A program made the position numbers and the translations under genes. 64,000 nt of DNA, taken from the NCBI RefSeq assembly GCF_020379485.1, contig NW_026014637.1, positions 247,501-311,500 of the forward strand. Direction: 5' to 3'. Each line of letters begins with the position of its first letter. The first letter of the stretch is position 1. Origin of the DNA: Brassica napus (lineage: Eukaryota > Streptophyta > Magnoliopsida > Brassicales > Brassicaceae). Below the pieces are notes generated by a model that did no database searches, was not told the DNA's origin, and saw only the letters and a program-made list of their open reading frames with translations. Positions 11,831-21,396 of this stretch are shown piece by piece.

Positions 11831-13569
11831 GGACGTCTGTGGTTGTCCGTCAGCACACACAGGACGTCCGTGGCTGTCCGAGTGTTTCCGTGTGTGTCAG
11901 TCAGCACACACAGGACGTCCGTGGCTGTCCATCAGTACACATATTAGCACGTTGGTCCTTGGACTCAACACGCTGACCATTCCCGTGGACTGTTCAGGTG
12001 ATTTTTGCCCACGTAGGCTGTCTGTTCAGTACACACACAGGACGTCCATGGGTGACCGTCAACCCACACAGGATGTCCGTGTGTGTCCGTCAGAACACAC
12101 AGGACGTCCGTGGCTGTCCGTGTGTGTCCGTGTGTTTCCGTCAGCACACATAGGATGTCCGTGGCAAACCATCAGTACACATATCAGCACGTTGGTCCTT
12201 GGACTCGGCACGCTGACCCTTCCCGTGTACTGTTCGGGTGATTTTGGCCCACGTGGGCTGTCTGTTCAGTACACACAGGACGTCCATGGGTGTCCGCCAG
12301 AACACACAGGATGTCCGTGGCTGTCCGTGTGTGTCCGTCTGTGTCCAACAGCGCAAACAGGACGTCCGTGGCTGTCCATCAGTACACATATCAGCACGTT
12401 GGTACTTGGACTCAACATGCTGGCCCTTCCTGTGGGCTGTTTGGGTGATTTTGGCCCACGTGTGTTGTCTGTTTATTACACACATGACGTCCGTGGGTGT
12501 CCGCCACCACACACAAGATGTCCGTGGCTTTCCGTCAGCACATACCGGACGTCCGTGGCTGTCCGTGTGTGTCCATGTGTTTCTGTGTGTGTCCGTGTGT
12601 GTTCGTGTGTGTCGGTCAGCACACACACGACGTCCGTGGGTGTCCGTCAGCACACACAGGACGTCCGTGTGTGTCCGTCAGAACACACATGACGTCTGTG
12701 GCTGTCCGTGTGTGTCCGTGTTTGTCCGTGTGAGTCTGTCAGCAAACACAGGACGTCCGTGGCTGTCCATCAGTACATATATCAGCACGTTGGTCCTTGG
12801 ACTCAGCACGCTGGCCCTTCCCATGGACTGTTTGGGTGATTTTTGCCCACGTGGGCTGTCTGTTCAGTACACACATGACGTCTGTGGCTGTCCTTGTGTG
12901 TCTGTGTGTGTCCGTCAGCACACACAGAACGTCCGTGGCTGTCCTTGTGTGTCCGTTGTGTCCGTCAGCACACACAGAACGTCCGTGGCTGTCCATCAGT
13001 GCACATATCAGCACGCTGGCCCTTCCCGTGGACTGTTTGGGTGATTTTGGCCAACGTGGGCTGTCTGTTCAGTACACACAGGACGTCAGTGGGTGTCGGC
13101 CAGCACACACATGACGTCTGTGGCTGTCCTTCAGCACACACAAGACGTTCATGGCTGTCCGTGTGGGTCCGTGTGTGTCCGTCAGCACACACAGGACGTC
13201 CGTGGCTGTCCTTGTGTGTCCGTGTGTATCCGTCAGCACACACAGAACGTTCGTGGCTGTCCATCAGTGCACATATCAGCACGCTGGCCCTTCCCGTGGA
13301 CTCTTTGGGTGATTTTGGCCAACGTGGCCTGTCTGTTCAGTACACATAGGACGTCACTGGGTGTCGGCCAGCACACACATGACGTCTGTGGCTGTCTGTG
13401 GCTGTCCGTCAGCACACACAAGATGTTTGTGGCTGTCCGTGTGTGTCTGTCAGCACACACAAGACGTCCGTGGCTGTCCATCAGTACACATATCAGCACG
13501 CTGGTCCTTGGACTCAGCATGCTGGCCCTTCCCATGGACTGTTTGGGTGATTTTGGCCCATGTGGGCTG

Positions 13570-15060
13570 TGTGTTCAGTACACACAGGACGTCCGTGGCT
13601 GTCCGTGTGTGTCCGTGTGTGTCTGTCAGCACACACATGACGTCCGTGGCTGTCCATCAGTACACATATCAGCACGTTGGTCCTTGGACTCAGCACGCTG
13701 GCCCTTCCCATGGACTGTTTGGGTGATTTTGGCCCACGTGGGCTGTCTATTCAGTACACACAGGACATCCGTGTGTGTCCGTCAGCACACACAGGACGTC
13801 TGTGGCTGTCCTTGGGTGTCCGTGTGTGTCCGTCAACACACACAGAACGTCTGTGGCTGTCCATCAGTGCACTTATCAGCACGCTAGTCCTTGGACTCAG
13901 CACGCTAGTCCTTGGACTCAGCACGCTGGCCCTTCCCGTTGTCTGTTTGGGTGATTTTGGCCCACGTGGGCTGTCTGTTCAGTACACACAGGACGTCTGT
14001 GGGTGTCGGCCAGCACACACAGGACGTCCGTGGCTGTCTGTGGCTGTCCGTCAGCACACACAAGACGTTCGTGGCTGTCCGTGTGTGTCCGTTTGTGTCC
14101 GTCAGCACACACAGGATGGCCGTGGCTGTCCATCAGTACACATATCAGCACGCTGGCCCTTCCAGTGGACTATTCGGGTGATTTTTGCCCACGTGGGCTG
14201 TCTGTTCAGTACACATAGGACGTCCGTGGGTGTCCGTCAGCACACACTGGACATCCATGGGTGTCCGTCAGCACACACAGGACGTCCACGGATGTCTTAG
14301 AATGAATCAGGCAAGCAAAGAAATTAATAAGTAAGCATTCGTATCCAGTTGGGTCGAGAGACTAGAAATGGGTCTTACAGGACGTCTGTGGTTGTCCGTC
14401 AGCACACACAGGACGTCCGTGGCTGTCCGAGTGTTTCCGTGTGTGTCAGTCAGCACACACAGGACGTCCGTGGCTGTCCATCAGTACACATATTAGCACG
14501 TTGGTCCTTGGACTCAACACGCTGACCATTCCCGTGGACTGTTCGGGTGATTTTTGCCCACGTAGGCTGTCTGTTCAGTACACACACAGGACGTCCGTGG
14601 GTGTCCGTCAGCGCACACAGGATGTCCGTGTGTGTCCGTCAGAACACACAGGACGTCCGTGGCTGTCCGTGTGTTTCCGTCAGCACACATTGGATGTCCG
14701 TGGCAAACCATCAGTACACATATCAGCACGTTAGTCCTTGGACTCAGCACGCTGACCCTTCCCGTGTACTGTTCGGGTGATTTTGGCCCACGTGGGCTGT
14801 CTGTTCAGTACACACAGGACGTCCATGGGTGTCCGCCAGAACACACAGGATGTCCGTGGCTGTCCGTGTGTGTCCGTCTGTGTCCATCAGCGCACACAGG
14901 ACGTCCGTGGCTGTCCATCAGTACACATATCAGCACGTTGGTACTTGGACTCAACATGCTGGCCCTTCCTGTGGACTGTTTGGATGATTTTGGCCCACGT
15001 GTGTTGTCTGTTTATTACACACATGACGTCCGTGGGTGTCCGCCACCACACACAAGACGT
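13570..15060 (+). repeat. Satellite segmental duplication, copy 2
   Basis: Second copy of 11020-12480, with a ~22-bp tandem duplication (TAGTCCTTGGACTCAGCACGC twice, about 13884-13926) and without the fold-back insertion of copy 1. It is cut by the element at 15081. Confidence 0.75.
14296..14379 (+). repeat. 84-bp LTR 3' tail embedded in satellite, copy 2
   Basis: Nearly identical to 11747-11830 (the visible change is AAACGGG to AAATGGG) with the same satellite neighbours downstream. It was therefore copied together with the satellite, not inserted twice. Confidence 0.75.
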
Positions 15061-15080
15061 CCGTGGCTGTCTGTGGCTTT

Positions 15081-16362
15081 CCGTCCAAACCGGCCATCTA
15101 GGAGGTACCAGCGACCGAAGTTCAGTCCAAGGCGTATATCTCCACAGCCAGAATGAATTTCAACATGAAACCAATTTTATTGGATTCTACACTCAAGAAG
15201 GAGTCCAGCCCAATTGGAATCGAGCCAAAATATTCGCGGAGAAAGAAGTTATTAATTTTACAAGTCAGAGGTTTTCCAGCCTGTCCATCTGCGAGTACCC
15301 GATTTTAGAAGGAGATTCCAGCCCAAGGAAGGAGCGGCCTGAAGCAAAGCCCATCATAGGAGTCAAGAGTAGTTTATCATCTTTCCAGAAAGCCCAAGAT
15401 CATGAGAAATGGCCATGGAAGCTAACCGGTTCAATCAGCTTCAAACCAGACATTGGCGACCAGGAGATCATTTCAACCAATCAGGAGATACTCTAGGAGT
15501 CCAGGAGGAGTTCTGCAAGTTCATACCATGCACCAGCAACCATTGGATCAGGAGGATCCCCATTTACTCAAACCTGCCTTATTTGGAGCAAACCGACATT
15601 AATGTCCAACAGCTCTTTTCTTTTCAGATCAGGCACGAGATCAGAACCTATCAAGCACCCAGGAAGGTCCCAAGGAAGCTCTCTTATCCATTAAAACCGT
15701 CCAGGTTCAAGAAGAATCAAGTTTCTCACTTGGAGCCAAAATCCCATAAAAGGCTCCAACGGCTAGTTTCCGATTTTGTTACTTTGCTTGATTTGTTTCC
15801 TTTTCTATTTGTTTTAGAACGTTAGGACCTTTGTCTCTGAGCCTTATATAAGCTCCTAGACGTCCATTGTAAAGAGCACCCTTAATCACCAAGTTAGTAG
15901 AAAGTTTATTCAGTTTTATCAAAGTTGTTCTTTGTATAAAATATCGGTCTTTAGGATTCAAAGAGAGATTCTTTGTTTTCTTATTGATTTCGTGAGTCTA
16001 GTTTGTTTGTGCAAATCAAACAAGCTCAGTACACAGATTGAGAGAGTCAATCACTTCGATCCATCATTCCATCAGATTGAGAGATTCAATCAAACCTTCA
16101 TCCGCAAATCCACTTCAGTTCATCTTCTAATCAAGCTGAGAGTGATACACATCCAGCAGCTTGATTCCATCCTATTCTTTGTTTATTTATCTTGTTTTAT
16201 TATCATTATCATCATCATCTCATTTGTTTTCATATTTGTTTTTATTTGCATCATAAAAACTCTAAAAACTCATAAAAATCGGTTCTCTTTGTTTTCAGGT
16301 TTAAACCTTGGTTCCACCATTTTTATCAATTCGTGGGTTACCCCCCCCCTGTGCCTACAACA
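15081..16362 (+). repeat. 5' LTR of the gag-only element, left tip deleted
   Basis: It matches 19099-20441 closely. The join to satellite falls at CCGTC, which both sequences share. Relative to the 3' LTR it also lacks ~64 bp near 15418 (the stretch from ATTATGAAG to CAATTGG at about 19437-19500). It ends CTACAACA at 16362. It is U-rich downstream, with a poly-C run before the end. Confidence 0.85.
15845..15852 (+). promoter_or_regulatory. LTR TATA box
   Basis: TATATAAG lies in both LTRs of this element (also at 19927-19934), followed ~30 bp later by a conserved GTAAAGAGCACCC. This is the likely promoter of the element's RNA. Confidence 0.6.
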
Positions 16363-16365
16363 TTT

Positions 16366-16377
16366 TGGTATCAGAGC
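16366..16377 (+). other. Primer binding site, initiator-Met tRNA
   Basis: TGGTATCAGAGC, three bases after the LTR end, is the plant initiator methionine tRNA 3'-end complement. It fixes the LTR boundary and plus orientation. Confidence 0.9.
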
Positions 16378-17093
16378 TCAAGCTCCTGAATCAGGTCACT
16401 CTATCCTTGCATCATTCATATTTGTTTGCATTTGTTTTTCATCATAAACCGAAAATCCATAAAAACTGTTTCTTTGTTTCAAGTTTTGTTTCTGCATTTG
16501 TTTTGTGTTCTTGCTGTTCATCATAATTTAAAGCCACGAAAAAGAAAAGAAAAAGTTTTGTTTGATTCATTTAAAAATCAAAAATCCCAAAAGAAAGTGT
16601 TTGCATTCATTAGTTTCCATAAAAGAAAATCCCATAAAATTTTCTGTTTTGAATTTGATTCCTTTTCATTTGCATTCATAAATTAAAAAGCCAAAAGAAA
16701 TCATCCTAGTTATTGTTTCATACCATTTCTACTTGTCCATTTCGTGATTGCATCAGAAAAGAAAAAGAAAATATTTTTTTAAGCTTTAGTTTATATCATT
16801 TGCATATTTAATTGTAGCATTTCATCCAAAGAAAATTCAAAAAAAATTCAGCATTAGTTTGTTTCCATATTTTCTTTCCATTTATTGTTCATAAGCATCC
16901 CATACTGATTTATTTCGTGCTTGCATCAAGAAAATCAAAAGAAAAATAATTTTGCATAAATAATTTCATTTTGGTTCACATTGGTATATTTTTTTCGGTT
17001 TAGTTTAAATAGATTGCATTTTGTTTACCTATTTTGGTTCGACCAAAACTTCCCATATCTTCACTTGCTCTTTGAGATTGTTTTCAGGAAGCA
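16378..17093 (+). other. Untranslated leader of the gag-only element
   Basis: T/A-rich, with repeated TTTGTTT and AAAAGAAAA words and many stops. Short open frames here have no domain. It leads to the ORF start at 17094, preceded by TTTTCAGGAAGCA, which could be a splice acceptor. Confidence 0.6.
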
Positions 17094-19406
17094 ATGACAG
17101 AGGAAGAACACGGCCAACCCATGAAGAAAAGACTAAGCCAACACTTAGCAGCTGTACAAGAGCTCAATGATAAGATTGCTCAGTTGGGAAAAAGAAACAA
17201 GCCACAAGGCAGACGACCACCACATGGAGAAACAAGATTTGGAGATGCACCAGAGGCTGGCTATGTTGAGCCCAAGCCACCGGATCCTTCATGGATCACC
17301 CCACACCAAACTTCTTATACTCATGAATACTTAAGTCATTCTTATCATGATTATAAATGTGCTAATAATGTTAAGATTTATTCTTTTTCAGGAAGTAGCT
17401 GGCCAGATGACTATCTATCATGGGAAAGAACTATGGATGAATGGTTTTTATACCATGTAGTGCCAAGGAAAGAAAGGCTTAGCCATGCCATCAAACAACT
17501 CTCCGAAAAAGCATACTCATGGTGGAAAAGAGTAGATCGTGCACACGGTAAAAGTCCAGAAGAGGTTGTCACCAATTGGGAAGATCTTAAAGATGTTATG
17601 ATCAGGAAGTATGTGACTACACTTCCCACGCAAGAAACCAGAAGAAAATACCCAAGGAGATTTTCAAATGGTGTGTCCAAAGAGGCAAAGAAAGTGGTGC
17701 CACAACAAGGCCATAGAAGCTTGATCTATCAAGACCAGATTCGGCCAAGCCAGATGCCCACGGTTTTATATGATAAATACCAACCTTATGAGGTCCCAAA
17801 GGCCATGGAGAAGAAGAACCTTGTCAGCCAAGTTTTGGCCAGACACAAAGAAAAATCAGACAAACCGATTTTTCAAGAGAAGGCCAAGGTAAGTCCTATA
17901 CTTGATAAATTTATTTATAAATCATCTCCCACTGGTATGAGTCACTTGTCTTTGTCTAAGGATGTTAAGACAGGTCCTGAGGTCCAGAAAGACACGATCA
18001 CCCAATCCTTGTTGAGATCAAAAGTTGTCCATGATTTAAGTCCAAGAGACAAGGAGATTTTAAACCCAAATAAAGAAGAGCCATCCAGCCAAGGTAAGTC
18101 TTCTAACTCTGAGGATTTGAAATATCAGAAATTTTATAGATGTCATAAGAAAGGACACTATGCTATAGTTTGTCCTACTATGAAAGCATTGATAGAAACA
18201 TCACTAGAAGAGAAAACAGAATTATCTATCAAAAGTGATAGTTTTATTCAATCTGATTTATTGGTTCCAAGTTCTTGTGTAATGCACTTGTCTTTGTCAA
18301 AGGGTGATGTAACAGGAACTAAGGAGCATGAATTCAAAGGAGAGGAGCAACTAGGCGCCACACCTGTGATGGACCAGAAGATGGTTCAAGACACAATGCA
18401 GTCTATGTTGCTTAAAGAAGCAAAACCGGTCATAAAAGTATCCCACCAAGGTAAGTGTCTAACACCACCTTTGGATACTAGTACTGACGTGTGTGTTCTT
18501 GGTACAGGAAGAACAAATGAAAGCTATAATATTATTGAAGTTCCAGAGAAAGAACCAGACCATAAGCTCAGCCATGAACCCATTCACAAGTGGAAACCGA
18601 AATCTGAACAATCCATTGTTCAAGTTCCAAAGCCTATGGTAAGATTCATTTTAGATCAGCATGTTCTTAATATTTCCATGACAGATATAATGCACTTGCT
18701 TTTTGTCCAGAATGTTGAGGATTTTTCAGGTTACAAAGAAGAAAGCTTTAAAGGAATCCCACCAGATATACTTTTGATGCTAAGAGAATCAACTCCAAAG
18801 ATGATCAAAAACGTGGCCACCAAAAATTTGAAGGACCATCCACTCCAGAAGATAAGAAATGACCATGTCCAGCGCAGAGGCGTGATTCATTCCTATTTTC
18901 TCAAAGGAGAACCACCTGATACACAATCCATTCCCAAACCAAAACAATCCCAAGGTAAGGCTCTAGAATCTCAAAAGAGAATGAAAGCTGACTTGCTCTA
19001 TCTTGGTGCAGGTTACATAGTTTCGAGGTCGAAACCTTGTCAAGAGAGAGGGGATGTTGTGGTCACGAAATCCATGGTTCAACCAGAGTCTCACCAAACC
19101 GTCCAAACCGGCCATCTAGGAGGTACCAGCGACCGAAGTTCAGTCCAAGGCGTATATCTCCACAGACAGAATGAATTTCAATATGAAACCAATTTTATTG
19201 GATTCTACACTCAAGAAGGAGTCCAGCCCAACTGGAATCGAGCCAAAATATTCGCGGAGAAAGAAGTTATGAATTTTACAAGTCAGAGGTTTTCCAGCCT
19301 GTCCATCTGCGAGTACCCGATTTTAGAAGGAGATTCCAGCCCAAGGAAGGAGCGGCCTGAAGCAAAGCCCATCATAGGAGTCAAGAGTAGTTTATCATCT
19401 TTCTAG
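17094..19406 (+). CDS. Gag-like protein of LARD-type element (770 aa)
   Basis: One uninterrupted frame of 770 codons. Residues about 95-190 resemble the retrotransposon gag domain (WPDDYLSWERTMDEWF, then a helical AYSWWKRVD and WEDLKDVM pattern). Residues 347-360 form a CCHC-like zinc knuckle (C350, H355, C360) in which the first cysteine position is Phe (F347). The region between and after is charged, Lys/Gln/Pro-rich and repetitive (recurring MHLSLSK words; several AAGGTAAG boundaries). The ORF runs past the PPT and ends inside the 3' LTR, so its last ~117 residues are LTR-encoded. Role by family: RNA packaging and particle formation. It is intact but the knuckle is atypical. It is not a host gene. 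Confidence 0.8.
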   Translation: MTEEEHGQPMKKRLSQHLAAVQELNDKIAQLGKRNKPQGRRPPHGETRFGDAPEAGYVEPKPPDPSWITPHQTSYTHEYLSHSYHDYKCANNVKIYSFSGSSWPDDYLSWERTMDEWFLYHVVPRKERLSHAIKQLSEKAYSWWKRVDRAHGKSPEEVVTNWEDLKDVMIRKYVTTLPTQETRRKYPRRFSNGVSKEAKKVVPQQGHRSLIYQDQIRPSQMPTVLYDKYQPYEVPKAMEKKNLVSQVLARHKEKSDKPIFQEKAKVSPILDKFIYKSSPTGMSHLSLSKDVKTGPEVQKDTITQSLLRSKVVHDLSPRDKEILNPNKEEPSSQGKSSNSEDLKYQKFYRCHKKGHYAIVCPTMKALIETSLEEKTELSIKSDSFIQSDLLVPSSCVMHLSLSKGDVTGTKEHEFKGEEQLGATPVMDQKMVQDTMQSMLLKEAKPVIKVSHQGKCLTPPLDTSTDVCVLGTGRTNESYNIIEVPEKEPDHKLSHEPIHKWKPKSEQSIVQVPKPMVRFILDQHVLNISMTDIMHLLFVQNVEDFSGYKEESFKGIPPDILLMLRESTPKMIKNVATKNLKDHPLQKIRNDHVQRRGVIHSYFLKGEPPDTQSIPKPKQSQGKALESQKRMKADLLYLGAGYIVSRSKPCQERGDVVVTKSMVQPESHQTVQTGHLGGTSDRSSVQGVYLHRQNEFQYETNFIGFYTQEGVQPNWNRAKIFAEKEVMNFTSQRFSSLSICEYPILEGDSSPRKERPEAKPIIGVKSSLSSF
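19043..19054 (+). other. Polypurine tract
   Basis: AGAGAGAGGGGA lies directly before the 3' LTR start TGTTGTGG, as expected for the plus-strand primer. Confidence 0.75.
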
Positions 19407-20441
19407 AAAGCCCAAGATCATGAGAAATGGCCACGGAATTATGAAGTTATGATCCAATCTCCAAAACCGGTCAAACCAGTTCTACACTTGCCTCAATTGG
19501 AAGCTAACCGGTTCAATGAGCTTCAAACCAGACATTGGCGACCAGGAGATCATTTCAACAAATCAGGAGATACTCTAGGAGTCCAGGAGGAGTTCTGCAA
19601 GTTCATACCATGCACCAACAACCATTGGATCAGGAGGATCCCCATTTACTCAAACCTGCCTTATTTGGAGCAAACCGACATTAATGTCCAACAGCTCTTT
19701 TCTTTTCAGATCAGGCACGAGATCAGAACCTATCAAGCACCCAGGAAGGTCCCAAGGAAGCTCTCTTATCCATTAAAACCGTCCAGGTTCAAGAAGAATC
19801 AAGTTTCTCACTTGGAGCCAAAATCCCATAAAAGGCTCCAACGGCTAGTTTCCGATTTTGTTACTTTTCTTGATTTGTTTCCTTTTCTATTTGTTTTAGA
19901 ACGTTAGGACCTTTGTCTATGAGCCTTATATAAGCTCCTAGACGTCCATTGTAAAGAGCACCCTTAATCACCAAGTTAATAGAAAGTTTATTCAGTTTTA
20001 TCAAAGTTGTTCTTTGTATAAAATATCGGTCTTTAGGATTCAAAGAGAGATTCTTTGTTGTCTTATTGATTTCGTGAGTCTAGTTTGTTTGTGCAAATCA
20101 AACAAGCTCAGTACACAGACTGAGAGAGTCAATCACTTCGATCCATCATTCCATCAGATTGAGAGATTCAATCAAACCTTCATCCGCAAATCCACTTCAG
20201 TTCATCTTTTAATCAAGCTGAGAGTGATACACATCCAGCAGCTTGATTCCATCCTATCCTTTGTTTATTTATCTTGTTTTATTATCATTATCATCATCAT
20301 CTCATTTGTTTTCATATTTGTTTTTATTTGCATCATAAAAACTCTAAAAACTCATAAAAATCGGTTCTCTTTGTTTTCAGGTTTAAACCTTGGTTCCACC
20401 ATTTTTATCAATTCGTGGGTTACCCCCCTGTGCCTACAACA
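19055..20441 (+). repeat. 3' LTR of the gag-only element
   Basis: 1387 bp, starting TGTTGT and ending ACAACA (perfect 6-bp terminal inversion). It carries a TATA box at 19927-19934. It is followed immediately by satellite (GTGGGTGTCCGTCAGCAC). Confidence 0.85.
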
Positions 20442-21396
20442 GTGGGTGTCCGTCAGCACACACAGGACGTCCGTGTGTGTCCGTCAGCACACACATGACG
20501 TCTGTGACTGTCCGTGTGTGTCCGTGTTTGTCCGTGTGAGTCTGTCAGCACACACAGGACGTCTGTGGCTGTCCATCAGTACAGATATCAGCACGTTGGT
20601 CCTTGGACTTAGCACGCTGGCCCTTCCCATGGACTCTTTGGGTGATTTTGGCCCACGTGGGCTGTCTGTTCAGTACACACAGGACGTCTGTGGCTGTCCT
20701 TGTGTGTATGTGTGTGTCCGTCAGCACACACAGAACGTCCGTGGCTGTCCATCAGTGCACATATCAGCACGCTGGCCATTCCCGTGGACTGTTTGGGTGA
20801 TTTTGGCCAACGTAGGCTGTCTGTTCAGTACACACAGGACGTCAGTGGGTGTCGGCCAGCACACACATGACGTTTGTGGCTGTCTGTGGCTGTCCGTCAG
20901 CACACACAAGACGTTCGTGGCTGTCCGTGTGTGTCCATGTGTGTCCGTGTGTGTTCGTCAGCACACACAGGAGGTCCGTGGCTGTCCATCAGTACACATA
21001 TCAGCACGCTGGTCCTTGGACTCAGCACGCTGGCCCTTCCCGTGGACTGTTCGGGTGATTTTGGCCCACGTGGGCTGTCTGTTCAGTACACATAGGACGT
21101 CCGTGGGTGTCCGTCAGCACACACTGGGCGTCCATGGGTGTCCGTCAGCACATACAGGACATCCGTGGCTGTCCGTGTGTGTCCATTAGCACACAAAGGA
21201 CGTCCGTGGCTGTCCATCAGTACACATATTAGCACGTTGGTCCTTGGACTCAGCACGCTGACCCTTCCCGTGGACGGTTCGGGTGATTTTGGCCCACGTG
21301 GGCTGTCTGTTCAGTACACACAGGACGTCCGTGGGTGTCCGCCAGCAAACACAGGACGTCTGTGGCTGTCCGTGTGTGTCTGTGTGTGTCCGTCTG
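20442..21396 (+). repeat. Satellite array, orientation A (continuation)
   Basis: About four monomers in the same direction as 4.2-15.1 kb. The first few hundred bases match about 12634-13200, so this is the downstream half of the segment interrupted by the LARD-like element. It ends where the LTR at 21397 begins. Confidence 0.9.

Larger units (their letters stand above)
11020..12480 (+). repeat. Satellite segmental duplication, copy 1
   Basis: Matches about 13570-15060 at an offset of about 2.54-2.57 kb, including an embedded 84-bp LTR tail. That foreign tail makes the duplication unambiguous. Copy 1 continues past 12480 into satellite. In copy 2 the corresponding position is broken by the retroelement at 15081 and resumes at 20442. 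Confidence 0.75.
4201..15080 (+). repeat. rDNA-spacer-type satellite array, orientation A
   Basis: Tandem monomers of variable length, about 200-330 bp. Each has a ~94-bp core running from ATCAGCACGTTGG through CTTGGACTCAGCACGCTGG, GGACTGTT, GATTTTGGCCCACGTGGGC to GTTCAGTACACAC. A variable number of 31-bp subrepeats follows (GTCAGCACACACAGGACGTCC plus GTGGCTGTCC or GTGGGTGTCC), plus 10-bp GTGTGTGTCC blocks. Because 31 is one more than a multiple of 3, open frames rotate through all three phases of the same repeat. That yields long stop-free frames on both strands with no conserved start or domain, so I call no proteins here. Variation concentrates at CpG positions (GACGTC to GACATC or GATGTC). 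Confidence 0.95.
15081..20441 (+). mobile_element. Gag-only LTR retrotransposon (LARD-like)
   Basis: Two direct repeats of about 1.3 kb (15081-16362 and 19055-20441) flank a PBS, an untranslated leader, one gag-like ORF and a polypurine tract. No protease, RT, RNase H or integrase is seen, so it would depend on another element for mobilisation. The right end (ACAACA) joins satellite directly. The left LTR lacks its first ~44 bp, so no target duplication can be read. Flanking satellite on the two sides matches about 12537 and 12634 of the paralogous segment. This fits insertion into that segment followed by loss of ~96 bp of satellite together with the LTR tip. Confidence 0.85.

Noticed and set aside
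4201..15080. Dozens of 60-450-aa open frames in the satellite, on both strands, as repeat proteins
   Set aside because: They are the same 31-bp repeat read in rotating phases. Frames exist equally on both strands, starts are arbitrary, and no domain or conserved end is present.
17094..19406. Large ORF as a host gene
   Set aside because: It lies between LTRs with PBS and PPT, has a gag-like region and a zinc-knuckle remnant, and ends in the 3' LTR.
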